Positions 34,251 through 43,800 are shown, counted from the stretch's first letter. The stretch: 64,000 bases of DNA from Sphingopyxis sp. (GCF_016463645.1 NZ_JAEMQX010000002.1:97600-161599), one strand, 5' to 3'. The notes: a model not told the origin generated them from the sequence alone. Translations and numbers: made by a program.

Positions 34251-36061
34251 GCCTGTCCTCCCGTCGCGATCCACGCATCGACGCCGGCTTCGAGCATCGG
34301 GAGCGGCAGCGCTCCGCTGCCGAGGACGCGGTCGTTGAAACGGCGAATATCGAACGCGCCGCCAAGCCTCGTTCGCGCCCGGTCGCGCAGTTCGACCAGC
34401 TTGAGCTTGCCCATCTCATATGCACAGGCCTGCCCGGGTGTGACGATGTAGCGCTGGATCGCCGTGACATTGTCGGCGTGGTTCGCCGGCGTATTTTCGT
34501 CGAGCCACGCCACCGCCTGTTCGCGGCTCCAGCGCAGCGCGTGCACGCCGGTGTCGGTAACGAGGCGCCCCGCGCGCATCAGTTCCATCGAAAGGCGCCC
34601 GAACTCCTGCCAGGGATCGTCATAGAACCCCATGTCGATCGGCAACTGCTCGGCGAACAGCGCCCAGCCCTCGCTGAAAGCGGTATAGCCGCCGAAGGCG
34701 CGGAATTTCGGCAGCCCGGTCAGCGCGCGCGTCACCGCCTTTTCGAGATGATGGCCGGGCACGCCTTCATGATAGGAAAGCGCCGACAATTCGAAGATCG
34801 GCAGGTTCCGCATGTCGCGCGTGTTGACGTAGAGGATGCCGGGGCGCGATCCGTCGGCCGAGGGCGCGAAATAGCCCGCGGTGCCCGCCGACGCTTCGAG
34901 CCAGGGTTCGACCGGCTTCACCAGCACGTCGGCGCTGGGGACATGGTTCGTCAGTTCGCCGAGGCGCGCGGTCACGGCGGCGATCTTCGCGCGCATCGCG
35001 TCGAGATAGGCCGCTTTCCCCTGGGCGGTGTCGGGATAATAGAAGCTATCGTCGGTGCGGACATGCGCGAAAAGCTCGGGCAGCGTACCCGCGAAGCCCG
35101 CGCGCTTCGCCACCGCACGCATCTCGCCGTGGAGACGCGCAGTCTCTTCGAGGCCGATGCGATGCACGTCGGCGGGCGAAAGCGGCAGCGTCGTGTTCCA
35201 GCGAAGCTGTGCGGCATAATAGGCGTCGCCATCGGGCAAACGCCAGACGCCATCGTTGCAGTTCGCACCGCACCTGATCGCGCGAAGATGATCGATGAGT
35301 TCCCGGAATCCGGGCCCGAAACCTTCGACGAGTCCGGCTTCGGCCGCTTTCACCAGCCGCGCCTTTTCGGCGTCATCGACCGGAATCTTCGCGAGCTTGC
35401 CGCGGAAATCGGCGAGGATCGGGCTGTCGGGCGCGCCCGGCTGGAACGGTGCGCCGGTAATCAGTTTCTCGCAATTGCCGATGACGAGCGGCGCCGAGAA
35501 GGGTGGCGGGACGACGCCGTTCGCGGCCTGCCGCTCGAGCCCCGTCACGACCGCCGCCAGATAGGAACGCACCGCGTGCAGCCGCGCGACATAGGCCTCG
35601 GCGTCGGCGACGTTCGCGATGGGGTGATTGTTGATCAGCGTCTGCGGAATGTCGCGTTGTGGACCGCGCATCTGGCAAACAGGATAATGATTGCCGCGCC
35701 AGCGGTGGCGCTCGACTGCCTCTTCGGCGTCATAGGCGAAAAGATCGTAACTGAGCTGCGCCTGAGGAGACAGCGTGGCGCGATCAAAGCGACGCAGTTC
35801 GGCAAGGTCGCGCCGCACCAGCGCGACATTCTCGTCGGCGCGCGCCTGGCTGACATCGGGCCACCATCCCGCCGTGCCGCCGGTCACCCCCATCGACGAT
35901 TGCGCCGCGGGATTGCGCGCCAGATCGCGCTGAAAGACGCTTTCGAAGAAAGCGTCGAGGCGTGCACCCTCGTCCGGAGCGGCCGCCGCCCACGCGGGGG
36001 TTGCGGCGACGAGTGCGCCCGCTGCGATCAGTTCGCGGCGACTGATACGAGGGTCGCTCAC
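34247..36061 (-). CDS. DUF885 putative zinc peptidase (second of two)
   Basis: A 604-residue exported protein with a Tat-like signal (RISRRELIAAGALVAATPAWA). YHEGVPGHH, SEGWALFAE, GQACAYEMG and LPLPMLEAGVD match the paralogue downstream. The start is GTG 36061, which overlaps the S9 stop by 4 nt (GTGA); no ATG is nearby. A Cys pair in IRCGANCND is specific to this copy. It is likely to process oligopeptides in the periplasm. Confidence 0.92.
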   Translation of the reverse strand: MSDPRISRRELIAAGALVAATPAWAAAAPDEGARLDAFFESVFQRDLARNPAAQSSMGVTGGTAGWWPDVSQARADENVALVRRDLAELRRFDRATLSPQAQLSYDLFAYDAEEAVERHRWRGNHYPVCQMRGPQRDIPQTLINNHPIANVADAEAYVARLHAVRSYLAAVVTGLERQAANGVVPPPFSAPLVIGNCEKLITGAPFQPGAPDSPILADFRGKLAKIPVDDAEKARLVKAAEAGLVEGFGPGFRELIDHLRAIRCGANCNDGVWRLPDGDAYYAAQLRWNTTLPLSPADVHRIGLEETARLHGEMRAVAKRAGFAGTLPELFAHVRTDDSFYYPDTAQGKAAYLDAMRAKIAAVTARLGELTNHVPSADVLVKPVEPWLEASAGTAGYFAPSADGSRPGILYVNTRDMRNLPIFELSALSYHEGVPGHHLEKAVTRALTGLPKFRAFGGYTAFSEGWALFAEQLPIDMGFYDDPWQEFGRLSMELMRAGRLVTDTGVHALRWSREQAVAWLDENTPANHADNVTAIQRYIVTPGQACAYEMGKLKLVELRDRARTRLGGAFDIRRFNDRVLGSGALPLPMLEAGVDAWIATGGQA

Positions 36062-38001
36062 TGGCCGATCGGGAAATCGCCGAGGGGCGAAACCGCCGTT
36101 TCGGCAGCGGCCGCCCTGGCCGGCACGCCCTTCACATGCGTATCGAGGAATTCGAGGATCTTGCGATAGGCGACGATCTGGTTCGCCTTCTTGCGAAAGC
36201 CATGCCCCTCGTCGGGAAAGACGACATAATCGACCGGCACGCCGTTCGCCTTCACCCTGGCGACGATATCCTCGGACTCGACCGGCAGCACGCGCGGATC
36301 GTTCGCGCCCTGGAGCACGAGCAGCGGCTTCCTGATATTCTCCGCGTGGAACACCGGCGAAATCTTGCGGAGATAGTCGGCGTCCTTTTCGGGGTCGCCG
36401 ACCTCGGTGAAGAGCAGCCGGCGCAGATCCTCCCACCAGCTCGGCGTGTTGGCGAGCAGGCGCGGCCAGTTCGACACGCCATAGATATCGACCCCCGCCG
36501 CGAACGCATCGGGGCGGAAGGCGAGCCCGGCGAGCGTCATATAGCCGCCGTAGCTCTGCCCCTGGATCACGACCTTGGCAGGGTCGACGAAGCCCGTGTC
36601 CGCCAGCATCTTTTTCGCTGCTACGACGTCGTCGAGATCGGCGTCGCCATGCTTGCGGTCGTCGAGATGGTAGAAGGTCCGCCCCGATCCGCTGCTGCCA
36701 CGATTGTTGATCTCGAACACCACATAGCCATGGTTGGCGAGATATTGCTGCAACGGACGATAGCCGATCTTGCTTTCGTCGCCGGGCCCGCCGTGAACGT
36801 GGATGACGGCAGGAAGCGCGTCGCCCTTCTTCGCGCCCTTCGGTACATAAAGGATGCCGGGCACCGTAACACCGTCGTACGACTTGAAGCGCACGACCTC
36901 GCCCGCCACCAGATCGCCCGGTGCCACGCCGGGCGCACGCGCGTTGAGGAGCGGTGTGCGTGTGCCCGTGGCAAGGTCGAGCGACAGGATTTCACCCGGC
37001 GTGGCGCCGTTCGAGGCGCTCACGAGCGCCTTTTTAGCATGGTTGGCGAGCAGCAGCCCGGCACTCGCACCCGGCATCGGGTCGGCGAGACCCTGCGGCT
37101 TGAAGGTCGCGGCGTCGAACAGATAGGGGCGCGAACGTGCATCCTCGTTGACCGAAACGACCAGCGTCCTGCCGTCGCGCGACAGATTCGCACCCTGCAC
37201 GTCCCAGTCGGGCTTGAACACGGTCACGCGCTTCCCCGTGGTCAGGTCCTGCCGAACGAGGAAAGCGAACTCGCCCCCGTCATCGGTGGTATAGAAAAGC
37301 TGCGCGCCCTTGTCGGAAAACGTCTGCGGCTCGCACGCGACCGGCTTGCCCTCGGCGGTCAGCTGGATCAGCTTCGCCGCGGTCCGGTCGTAGACATAAC
37401 AATGCTTGGTCGCATTATCGACGATCCGGCTGAGCCCGACATAGCGGCGATCGGGGCTGACCGCGCGAACCTGATACGCCTTGTCATTCTCGAACAGCTT
37501 CGTCTTGGCATAGCCGTCGGACTGGATCTCGTAGAGGTCGAAGAAGCGCGGATCGCGCTCGTTGGTCTGGACGAAGAAGCTTTTGCCGTCCTGTGCCCAT
37601 TCGACGAAACGCGCGACATGCTTCGCACCCGGCGTCACGTCGCGCGTCGTGCCGTCGCGCTCGCGGACATAGATATGCGCGAGTTCGTTGCCGCCCTGAT
37701 CGCTCGAAAAGAGGATCCGCTCGTCGTCCGGGAAATATCCGATCGCGCTGACCGTTTCCTTGACCGAGTTGGTGAGCGGGGCCGGCGTCCCGCCGCCCGA
37801 CGGCATTTCATAGATGTTGGCGATGCCGGTACGATTGCTGGTGAAGATCAGCTTGCTGTCATCGGGCGACCAGGACAGGCCGCCGATCACATCCGAATCC
37901 ATGAGCTGCTCGATCGTGTAGCGCCGGGGCGATTCCTCCCGGCCGGCGGCCGGGACGGCCATGCAGGCGAGGCTGGCGCCGAGCAGCAGATATCTAACCA
38001 T
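36058..38001 (-). CDS. S9 prolyl-oligopeptidase-family serine peptidase
   Basis: A 647-residue exported peptidase. The signal peptide is about 1-20. Residues ~25-380 form a WD40/TolB-like beta-propeller (SWSPDDSKLIFTSNRTG, SPDRRYVGLSRI, LSRDGRTLVVSV). The C-terminal alpha/beta hydrolase has the nucleophile motif GQSYGGYM, the acid in QGANDPRVLP and the His in DEGHGF. The propeller restricts substrates to oligopeptides. It is the first gene of the five-peptidase operon and starts 53 nt after the STN TonB receptor gene. ATG 38001 is preferred to ATG 38004 because GAGGA is better spaced. Lasso-peptide isopeptidases belong to this family and have the same gene neighbours. Confidence 0.93.
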   Translation of the reverse strand: MVRYLLLGASLACMAVPAAGREESPRRYTIEQLMDSDVIGGLSWSPDDSKLIFTSNRTGIANIYEMPSGGGTPAPLTNSVKETVSAIGYFPDDERILFSSDQGGNELAHIYVRERDGTTRDVTPGAKHVARFVEWAQDGKSFFVQTNERDPRFFDLYEIQSDGYAKTKLFENDKAYQVRAVSPDRRYVGLSRIVDNATKHCYVYDRTAAKLIQLTAEGKPVACEPQTFSDKGAQLFYTTDDGGEFAFLVRQDLTTGKRVTVFKPDWDVQGANLSRDGRTLVVSVNEDARSRPYLFDAATFKPQGLADPMPGASAGLLLANHAKKALVSASNGATPGEILSLDLATGTRTPLLNARAPGVAPGDLVAGEVVRFKSYDGVTVPGILYVPKGAKKGDALPAVIHVHGGPGDESKIGYRPLQQYLANHGYVVFEINNRGSSGSGRTFYHLDDRKHGDADLDDVVAAKKMLADTGFVDPAKVVIQGQSYGGYMTLAGLAFRPDAFAAGVDIYGVSNWPRLLANTPSWWEDLRRLLFTEVGDPEKDADYLRKISPVFHAENIRKPLLVLQGANDPRVLPVESEDIVARVKANGVPVDYVVFPDEGHGFRKKANQIVAYRKILEFLDTHVKGVPARAAAAETAVSPLGDFPIGQ

Positions 38002-38054
38002 CATTATCCTCGGATATATGTCGAGGGGGCGGAGCCTCGGCCCCGCCCGCCCGA

Positions 38055-41000
38055 TCAGAAATTGACGGCTGCGCGTAGCGTGTAGGTGCGGCCGATCGGG
38101 TCGTAGACACCGAACTGACGCGTCACTTCGCCTTCGTACGGCACGGCTTGGTCGAAGAGGTTCCGCACGCTGAACTGGAGGCGGAAATTGTCGTTCACGC
38201 GGAAGCCGAGCGTCGAATTGACGATCGTCGACGACGGGAAGTTCAGCACCGGCGTGTCCTCGATGGTCGCGGTGTTGTCGATCACCGTCTTTTGCGACCA
38301 GACGACCTGGACATCGAGGTCGAACGGATCGAAGGCATAGCCGATCCGCCCGTTGACGCGCCATTTCGGCGTCCCGATCGTACCCTTCACGTCGATGATC
38401 GGCGATCCCGAAGACGTCTGCGTGGTGAATTTGGTGACGCGAAACGCCCCCAGTCCCAGCCGCAGCGCGCCACTGTCGCCACCACCTGCGATATTCGGCA
38501 CCGGAATACGGTAGTCGAGCTGCGCGAGGACGCCCGCGAACTTCTGCGATGCCGTATTGAAATAGGATTCCGAATAGCCGTTGGCGATGTCGCCCGCGAT
38601 GCGCGCCGGACCCGGCTGGGCCGCCGCCTCGGCCGCGGTCAGGCGGCGGAAGGCGTTGCACGCATTTTCGTTGGGATAGTTCGGGCTGTCATAGCAGGCG
38701 GCCTGCGCGGTCACGAGGGTGAAGCGCGTGATCGCGTCGCGCAGATCGATGTTGTTGTAGTCGATCGCGAAACGCAGCCCCGGCACGGCCTGCGGCTGAT
38801 AGACCATGCCGATCGACCAGCTGTTGGCCTTCTCGTTGTCGAGGTCGAGATTGCCCGACACATTGCCCGAGGGCGAGGCGCCGCTTGTCGTCGGATTGAA
38901 GGCGTTGGGAGCAGGCCCGCCGACCGCCGCGAGCGCGGCGGTGCAATTGGCCAGGCGCACCTCCGGGTTTGGCCCCGAATTGACGCGGCTCGCGGCGCAG
39001 ACATCGCTGGCGTTCCGCAGCACGCTCGCCCCCGGCAGCGCCAGTTCGACGATCGAAGGCGCACGGATCGCGCGGGTATAGACGCCGCGGAAGGTCAGCC
39101 CTTCGATGAAATTCGGCTGAAGCCGCGCGCCCGCCGACCAGGTCAGATCGCCGCCGGCGGTCGAATGGTCGACGTAACGCAGCGCGCCTTCGAACTGCAG
39201 CGCGCGGATCAGCGGAACGCCCATTTCCTCGTCGATCAGCGGCACGACGGTTTCGCCATAGACTTCGTCGGTGTTGAAGCTGAACGGCGGCGTCTCGGTG
39301 AAGGCTGCCGAGCCTCCGAGCAGGCTGATCCCGCCCTTCAGGATATCGTCGGGCACGAAGCTGCCGGATTCGCGGCGATGTTCGTAGCCGATGTTGAATG
39401 CGACGGGATCGGCGATCCCGAACGGCAGCTTGCCGCCGAGGTTCGCCGTGAAGGTCTGAAGCGTGTTGATGCTGATCCCGATACCGCGATCGACGACATA
39501 TTCCGCCGCCTCGTCCGAGAAGCCATTTTCGCCGAAGATGTTCAGCGGCACGCAGCTGCCACCGACGCGGCAGACGGGACTGCCCGGCGTTCCGACGACA
39601 TCGATCGCCTGAAGGAAGCGCGTCAGATTGACCTGGTTGAATTCCGATTCGTTGCGGCTGCGGCCGTAATTATAGGCGAGATCCCAGTTCCATTTTTCGG
39701 CACCGACTTCGAAATCGCCACGGAAGCCTGCGACGATGCGATACACGTCGAGCTTGGTGCGACCCGGCACGCGGTCGGCGATGTCGTTCATGTTCCGGTT
39801 GAGCTTGAACGTCGTCACGCCGTTGGCGACCAGTATATCGCGCGCCTGCTGGCTGAGGAACGGATTGTCGATGCTCATCTGGATCACGGGACCACCCAGA
39901 ATGTTGGGCGCGGCGAACTGGAACAGGTCGCTGATCTTCGTCCCGCTGGTGTGTGCGTAAGAGCCTTCGACGAAGAAGGTGATATTGTCGGTCAGGTCGT
40001 AATGGCCGATCGCGTTCAGCAGATAGCGCTCGTTGGGCGAAAGCAGGCTGAAATGGCGTGCCGGATCGAGACCGTCGCCGCCGTCACGGAAAATCGGATA
40101 GGGGCCCGAACTCGCGCCGAAAAAGCTTTCGCCGAGGACGAACGGAACCAGGTTTCCGCCCGGGCCGAACTGCAAGGGGTTGCCTGCGGCATCGCGAATA
40201 TAGCTGTTGGTACCCGGCGCGATATCGGCGCTGAGATAGGGCAGCCCCCCTTCGGTGAGCGCCGCGTAGCGCAGATCGTCGACGACCATCTGCGCCGGGA
40301 TGCCGTCGGTGCGGCTGGTGTTGCCCGACGACGTGAGATAGCGGAACTTGAACCGCTCGGCGAGCACCATGCCTTCCTGGCGCACATATTCGGCGCCGAG
40401 CACGATGTTGCCGCGGCCGCCCGCGAAGTTCCTGCCGAACAGGGCGCGGACCGACTGGTTCGCCGCGTCGCCGCGGTCGCTGATGCTGGCCTGGCCGGCG
40501 AGTTCGAGGCCCTCGTAATTATCCTTCAGGATCACGTTGACAGTGCCGGCGATCGCATCCGAGCCATAAACGGGGGCGCCGCCGATCGCGACCGTTTCGA
40601 TCCGTTCGATCAGCCCGACCGGGATCAGGTTGAGGTCGACCTGTGAGCCCGGCGACGTTGCGCCGCCGCTGCCCGACACCGTGTTCGACGACACGAAGCG
40701 ACGCCCGTTGACAAGCGTCAGCGTGCGCTGCGATCCGAGGCCCAGATAGTTGGAATAGCTTTGCGCCACCCCGAGATTCGCCTGCGCGGCCCCCACCTGG
40801 CTGTTCGCCGCGGGGGCAAAGCCAGGGGTGTCCTGCAACGCCTCGATCGCATTGGTATAGGCGCGACGCTCGATCTGTTCACGGTCGGTCACGGTCGCGG
40901 ACTGCAGCGTATCGAAACCCGCACGTTCGATGCGCGACCCCGTGACCACGATTTCCTCGCCGACGGTCTCCGGGACAGCCGCGGCCGCCTGATCCGGCCG

Positions 41001-41324
41001 CGCGCGGCGGATCACCACCGCGCCGTTGGCGCTCCGGACGACCTCGAGTCCCTTATTCGCGAGCATGAGGCGCAACGCCTCGATCGGCGTATAATTGCCG
41101 TTCACCGCGTTCGTCTTGATGCCCGACAGGTCGGCGTCGGGCGCCATGACCTGCACGCCCGACTGGACGGCGAGACGCTGGACGGTCTGGGCCGCATCGC
41201 CCGAGGGGATGGAATAACGCTGGCGTTCCTGCGCCATGGCGGGCGCTGCGCACAGCATCGTTGCCGCCACACCGACCATCAGAACCGTGCGCGAATTGAA
41301 TCGGCTCAATTGCCCCCACCTCAT
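38055..41324 (-). CDS. TonB-dependent receptor with STN signalling domain (FecA type)
   Basis: A 1089-residue receptor. Signal peptide about 1-31 (PAMAQ). Residues ~35-108 are an STN (secretin/TonB N-terminal) domain (YSIPSGDAAQTVQRLAVQSG ... YTPIEALRLMLANKGLEVV), which transmits the ligand signal to FecR. The TonB box follows in EEIVVTGSRIE, then the plug (NGRRFVSSN, GGAPVYGSDAIAGTVNVIL) and a barrel ending RAAVNF. With FecR and FecI directly upstream this is a complete transmembrane signalling receptor that induces its own operon when the ligand is present. The adjacent peptidases suggest a peptide ligand. Confidence 0.95.
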   Translation of the reverse strand: MRWGQLSRFNSRTVLMVGVAATMLCAAPAMAQERQRYSIPSGDAAQTVQRLAVQSGVQVMAPDADLSGIKTNAVNGNYTPIEALRLMLANKGLEVVRSANGAVVIRRARPDQAAAAVPETVGEEIVVTGSRIERAGFDTLQSATVTDREQIERRAYTNAIEALQDTPGFAPAANSQVGAAQANLGVAQSYSNYLGLGSQRTLTLVNGRRFVSSNTVSGSGGATSPGSQVDLNLIPVGLIERIETVAIGGAPVYGSDAIAGTVNVILKDNYEGLELAGQASISDRGDAANQSVRALFGRNFAGGRGNIVLGAEYVRQEGMVLAERFKFRYLTSSGNTSRTDGIPAQMVVDDLRYAALTEGGLPYLSADIAPGTNSYIRDAAGNPLQFGPGGNLVPFVLGESFFGASSGPYPIFRDGGDGLDPARHFSLLSPNERYLLNAIGHYDLTDNITFFVEGSYAHTSGTKISDLFQFAAPNILGGPVIQMSIDNPFLSQQARDILVANGVTTFKLNRNMNDIADRVPGRTKLDVYRIVAGFRGDFEVGAEKWNWDLAYNYGRSRNESEFNQVNLTRFLQAIDVVGTPGSPVCRVGGSCVPLNIFGENGFSDEAAEYVVDRGIGISINTLQTFTANLGGKLPFGIADPVAFNIGYEHRRESGSFVPDDILKGGISLLGGSAAFTETPPFSFNTDEVYGETVVPLIDEEMGVPLIRALQFEGALRYVDHSTAGGDLTWSAGARLQPNFIEGLTFRGVYTRAIRAPSIVELALPGASVLRNASDVCAASRVNSGPNPEVRLANCTAALAAVGGPAPNAFNPTTSGASPSGNVSGNLDLDNEKANSWSIGMVYQPQAVPGLRFAIDYNNIDLRDAITRFTLVTAQAACYDSPNYPNENACNAFRRLTAAEAAAQPGPARIAGDIANGYSESYFNTASQKFAGVLAQLDYRIPVPNIAGGGDSGALRLGLGAFRVTKFTTQTSSGSPIIDVKGTIGTPKWRVNGRIGYAFDPFDLDVQVVWSQKTVIDNTATIEDTPVLNFPSSTIVNSTLGFRVNDNFRLQFSVRNLFDQAVPYEGEVTRQFGVYDPIGRTYTLRAAVNF

Positions 41325-41401
41325 CGTCTTGCCTCCCTCATGCCCCGGAGCGATCCTGCGCTTCCATAAGCAGACGAGCGACGGCGTGCGGAAATCCGCT
41401 A

Positions 41402-42388
41402 TCAGTGCGACGGAGAATTCTGCTGGCGCACCAGCACGAGTTCGTCGCCGCGGCGCACGACCTCGCCGTTGAACGCCTGTGCCGCTGCCCCCGCGAACGC
41501 CTGCGCGTCGCCGAGCTTGAAGACGCCCATGAACTCGGCGCGCGCGAGCGTGGGGTCCTCGATCACGACGCGAAGATCCGAATAGCGATTCACCTCGGCG
41601 GCCGCCGCGCCAAGCTGCTGGCCATCGAAAACCAGTACGCCGTTGCGCCAGGCGATCCGGCGTTCGACGTCGGCGGCATCGAGCACCGCCTTGCGCGGCC
41701 CCGTCGCGGCCGCGACGAATTGTTCGTTGCGGCGAATGTAACGCGGCCGGGCCGAGCCGCTCGCCTTGCCGCCCACGGCGACGACGCCCTCCTCGACCGT
41801 GACCTCGACCCCGCCATCCTCGATGCCGACGACGAATTCGGTTCCCACCGCGCGCACGTCGAGCCCTTCGGCACTGACGACGAAGGGTCGCTGCTTATTG
41901 TGCGCAACCTCGAACGACGCTTCGCCGCGGCGAAGAACGATCCGGCGGATATCGTCCTCGTACCGCACCTGCACCGCCGAATTGCCGTTGAGCGTCAGGA
42001 TGGAGCCGTCGTCGAGCGCGATCCGGCGCACCTCGCCCCGTTCGGTCGATATCCGCCCGGCCAGATGATCGTAGGCGACGGCGCCACCGAAAGCGGCCAG
42101 CGCGACGGACGCCGCCATCGCATAGCGCCGCCACGGGCGTTCGCTGGCGGGCGCAGGGACATCGCGCTGCGTTCCGCCATCGAGCGCAGCGATCCGGTCG
42201 ACATCGAGCCAGATCGCCTGCGCGCGAACATAGGCGCCCAGATGCCGGCTGTCGGCCTCCAGCCATTCGTCGAGCTGTCGCTGTTCGGCGCTGTCTAGCG
42301 GGCGCTCGGCCGACCGGACCGCCCAGGCTGTCGCCTGGCTGTCGATGTCAGCCCCATTTCCAGAACCTGCGCTCACGCTGTCTTCCAT
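41402..42388 (-). CDS. FecR-family anti-sigma/sigma regulator
   Basis: A 328-residue inner-membrane protein. An N-terminal FecR_N region (ATAWAVRSAERPLDSAEQRQLDEWLEADSRHLGAYVRAQAIW) is followed by one transmembrane helix (about 89-107), and a periplasmic FecR domain (GEVRRIALDDGSILTLNGNSAVQVRY, RGEASFEVAH, AVGTEFVV) with the C-terminal short domain that contacts STN. ATG 42388 lies inside the sigma factor gene (41-nt overlap). Confidence 0.94.
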   Translation of the reverse strand: MEDSVSAGSGNGADIDSQATAWAVRSAERPLDSAEQRQLDEWLEADSRHLGAYVRAQAIWLDVDRIAALDGGTQRDVPAPASERPWRRYAMAASVALAAFGGAVAYDHLAGRISTERGEVRRIALDDGSILTLNGNSAVQVRYEDDIRRIVLRRGEASFEVAHNKQRPFVVSAEGLDVRAVGTEFVVGIEDGGVEVTVEEGVVAVGGKASGSARPRYIRRNEQFVAAATGPRKAVLDAADVERRIAWRNGVLVFDGQQLGAAAAEVNRYSDLRVVIEDPTLARAEFMGVFKLGDAQAFAGAAAQAFNGEVVRRGDELVLVRQQNSPSH

Positions 42389-42917
42389 CCTGTGCGCCAG
42401 CCGGCGCCTCCTTCATTGCGTCGGAAACGAGCCGAAGCGCCTTGGCGAGATGCTTCTCCACCGTGCTTTCGGCTATTCCCATATGTTCGGCGATCCGGCG
42501 CTGCGAAAAGTCCTGAAACTTCTTCAGCTCGAATGCCTGTCGGCATTTTGGCGGCAACGTCTGCAATATTTCGTACAAACGCGCCAGTTCTTCCTGTCCA
42601 CTGAGACGTCGGTGAACGCTCATCTCTTCGTCAATGATGTTCAGCGAGTCCAAATCCGCCACAAGGTCGATCGCGACAATGCGCGAGCGGCGAAGATGCT
42701 CGCCCACAATATGGCGCGCGGTCACGAACAGATAGGCGCGCGCATTGCGGATCGCGTCGGGATCGCCGGTCCAGAGCCGCGCATAGGCTTCCTGCACGAC
42801 TTCGTCGACATCGCAGGAATCGAGTCCGCGCACGCGGCCGCCGAGCCATTTGCGCAAGTCGGGCTCGTGCGGGAGCACTTCGCGTGCAAACCAGCGGAGT
42901 TGAGCCTGACGATCCAT
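42348..42917 (-). CDS. ECF sigma factor, FecI type
   Basis: A 189-residue sigma-70 family factor. Region 2 is seen in VDEVVQEAYARLWTGDP and ARAYLFVTARHIVGEHLRRS, and region 4 in LPPKCRQAFELKKFQDFSQRRIAEHMGIAESTVEKHLAKAL. It should direct transcription of the downstream FecR, receptor and perhaps peptidase genes after release by FecR. ATG 42917 was chosen; the region upstream is AT-rich and holds the likely promoter. Confidence 0.93.
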   Translation of the reverse strand: MDRQAQLRWFAREVLPHEPDLRKWLGGRVRGLDSCDVDEVVQEAYARLWTGDPDAIRNARAYLFVTARHIVGEHLRRSRIVAIDLVADLDSLNIIDEEMSVHRRLSGQEELARLYEILQTLPPKCRQAFELKKFQDFSQRRIAEHMGIAESTVEKHLAKALRLVSDAMKEAPAGAQDGRQRERRFWKWG

Positions 42918-42959
42918 GGCGCGATGGCAACAGTATTCGCCGCATGCGTCAAGAGAAAA

Positions 42960-43010
42960 TGACAATATTGTGAATATTTTTGTTCAAAAATAATAAGTTA
43001 AATGAGCATG
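42960..43010 (-). promoter_or_regulatory. AT-rich likely promoter region of the sigma factor gene
   Basis: A run far richer in A/T than its surroundings, with AATATT-GTG-AATATT at 42964-42978 as a perfect inverted repeat and a GAGCATGCTC palindrome close by. It lies 43 nt upstream of the FecI start and past the end of the next gene, so it is the natural promoter site. No binding protein is known. Confidence 0.4.
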
Positions 43011-43063
43011 CTCGTCAGACCCGGGAACCGCCCTCCCGGCTGTTTCCAAAAAGCAGGGTGCCC

Positions 43064-43789
43064 TTATTGCGTGATGCGTTTGACGACCTTCCCCGACGTG
43101 TCGAGAAACTCGATGCTCGGTTCGCCATCGGCGCCGACCTTGAGCAGTAGCCGCGGCTTGCCGCTCTTGTCGGCGAGCCGCACGATCGCATCGTCCGATG
43201 TCTTGCCGGTGAAGACGCGCTCGGCTCCCGCCCCGCCGTTCGCCATGGCATAGGCGCGCATCTCTTCGCGGATACGGTTCCTGCCGGCTTCGTCGGGCGC
43301 GGCCGCGGCGCGCGCGCTCATTTCCATCAGCGGCTTGATCGACCAGTCGGGGCGGTCCCATACGCGCAGCCCGGCGGTGCGATTGCCGTTGGCCTCGCTA
43401 TACTGGATACCGACGGTCTGGTCCTGCTTGTACTGGTCGAACATCAGCGAGCCCGAGGCGCGGCGATTGTCGCCGACGGTCTTGCTGCCGAAGGTCAGTC
43501 CGCCGACCTCGTCACCCTCGTCGTTGAAGAAAAGCATCCCGCCGCCGTCGCGGCTGTGGTGCTTGTATTCTTTGCCTTCCATGAACAGCCCCGGAAAGCG
43601 TTCCGAATTGGCGAGAACAAGGCGATATTTGCCGTCGGGCTCGACGATATTGATGCGCTTGACGCTGATTTCGTCGAATGTGCCCTTCGGAGGTCCGCTG
43701 TCGGCCATCACGAGCGCGGTCGGTGCCGCGGCCCCCATGATGAACCCTGCGGCGACAAGCACCAGTCGCGTTCCCCTGATTTCGACCAT
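43064..43789 (-). CDS. Exported protein of unknown function, paralogue of type C
   Basis: A 241-residue protein with a signal peptide/anchor (about 1-30). Blocks shared with the gene at 21237-21959: FDEISVKRINIVEPDGKYR, EGKEYKHHSRDGGG, GGLTFGSK, LMFDQYKQDQTVGI, FTGKTSDDAIVRLADKSGKPRLLLKVGADGEPSIEFLDTSG. Overall order and length are the same. GAGGAG precedes ATG 43789. It follows the esterase gene by 11 nt and precedes the FecI gene on the same strand, so it is again tied to a hydrolase locus. Function unknown. Confidence 0.85.
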   Translation of the reverse strand: MVEIRGTRLVLVAAGFIMGAAAPTALVMADSGPPKGTFDEISVKRINIVEPDGKYRLVLANSERFPGLFMEGKEYKHHSRDGGGMLFFNDEGDEVGGLTFGSKTVGDNRRASGSLMFDQYKQDQTVGIQYSEANGNRTAGLRVWDRPDWSIKPLMEMSARAAAAPDEAGRNRIREEMRAYAMANGGAGAERVFTGKTSDDAIVRLADKSGKPRLLLKVGADGEPSIEFLDTSGKVVKRITQ

Positions 43790-43800
43790 CCGCTGTCTCC

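Noticed and set aside
38005..38054. GC-rich hairpins between the STN receptor and S9 genes as a terminator
   Set aside because: The stems are short and overlapping with no T-run; the two genes are only 53 nt apart and probably share a transcript.
42918..43063. Search for a lasso-peptide precursor next to the FecI gene
   Set aside because: The region is short and AT-rich with no small frame ending in a plausible core peptide, and no B or C maturation gene is in the window.
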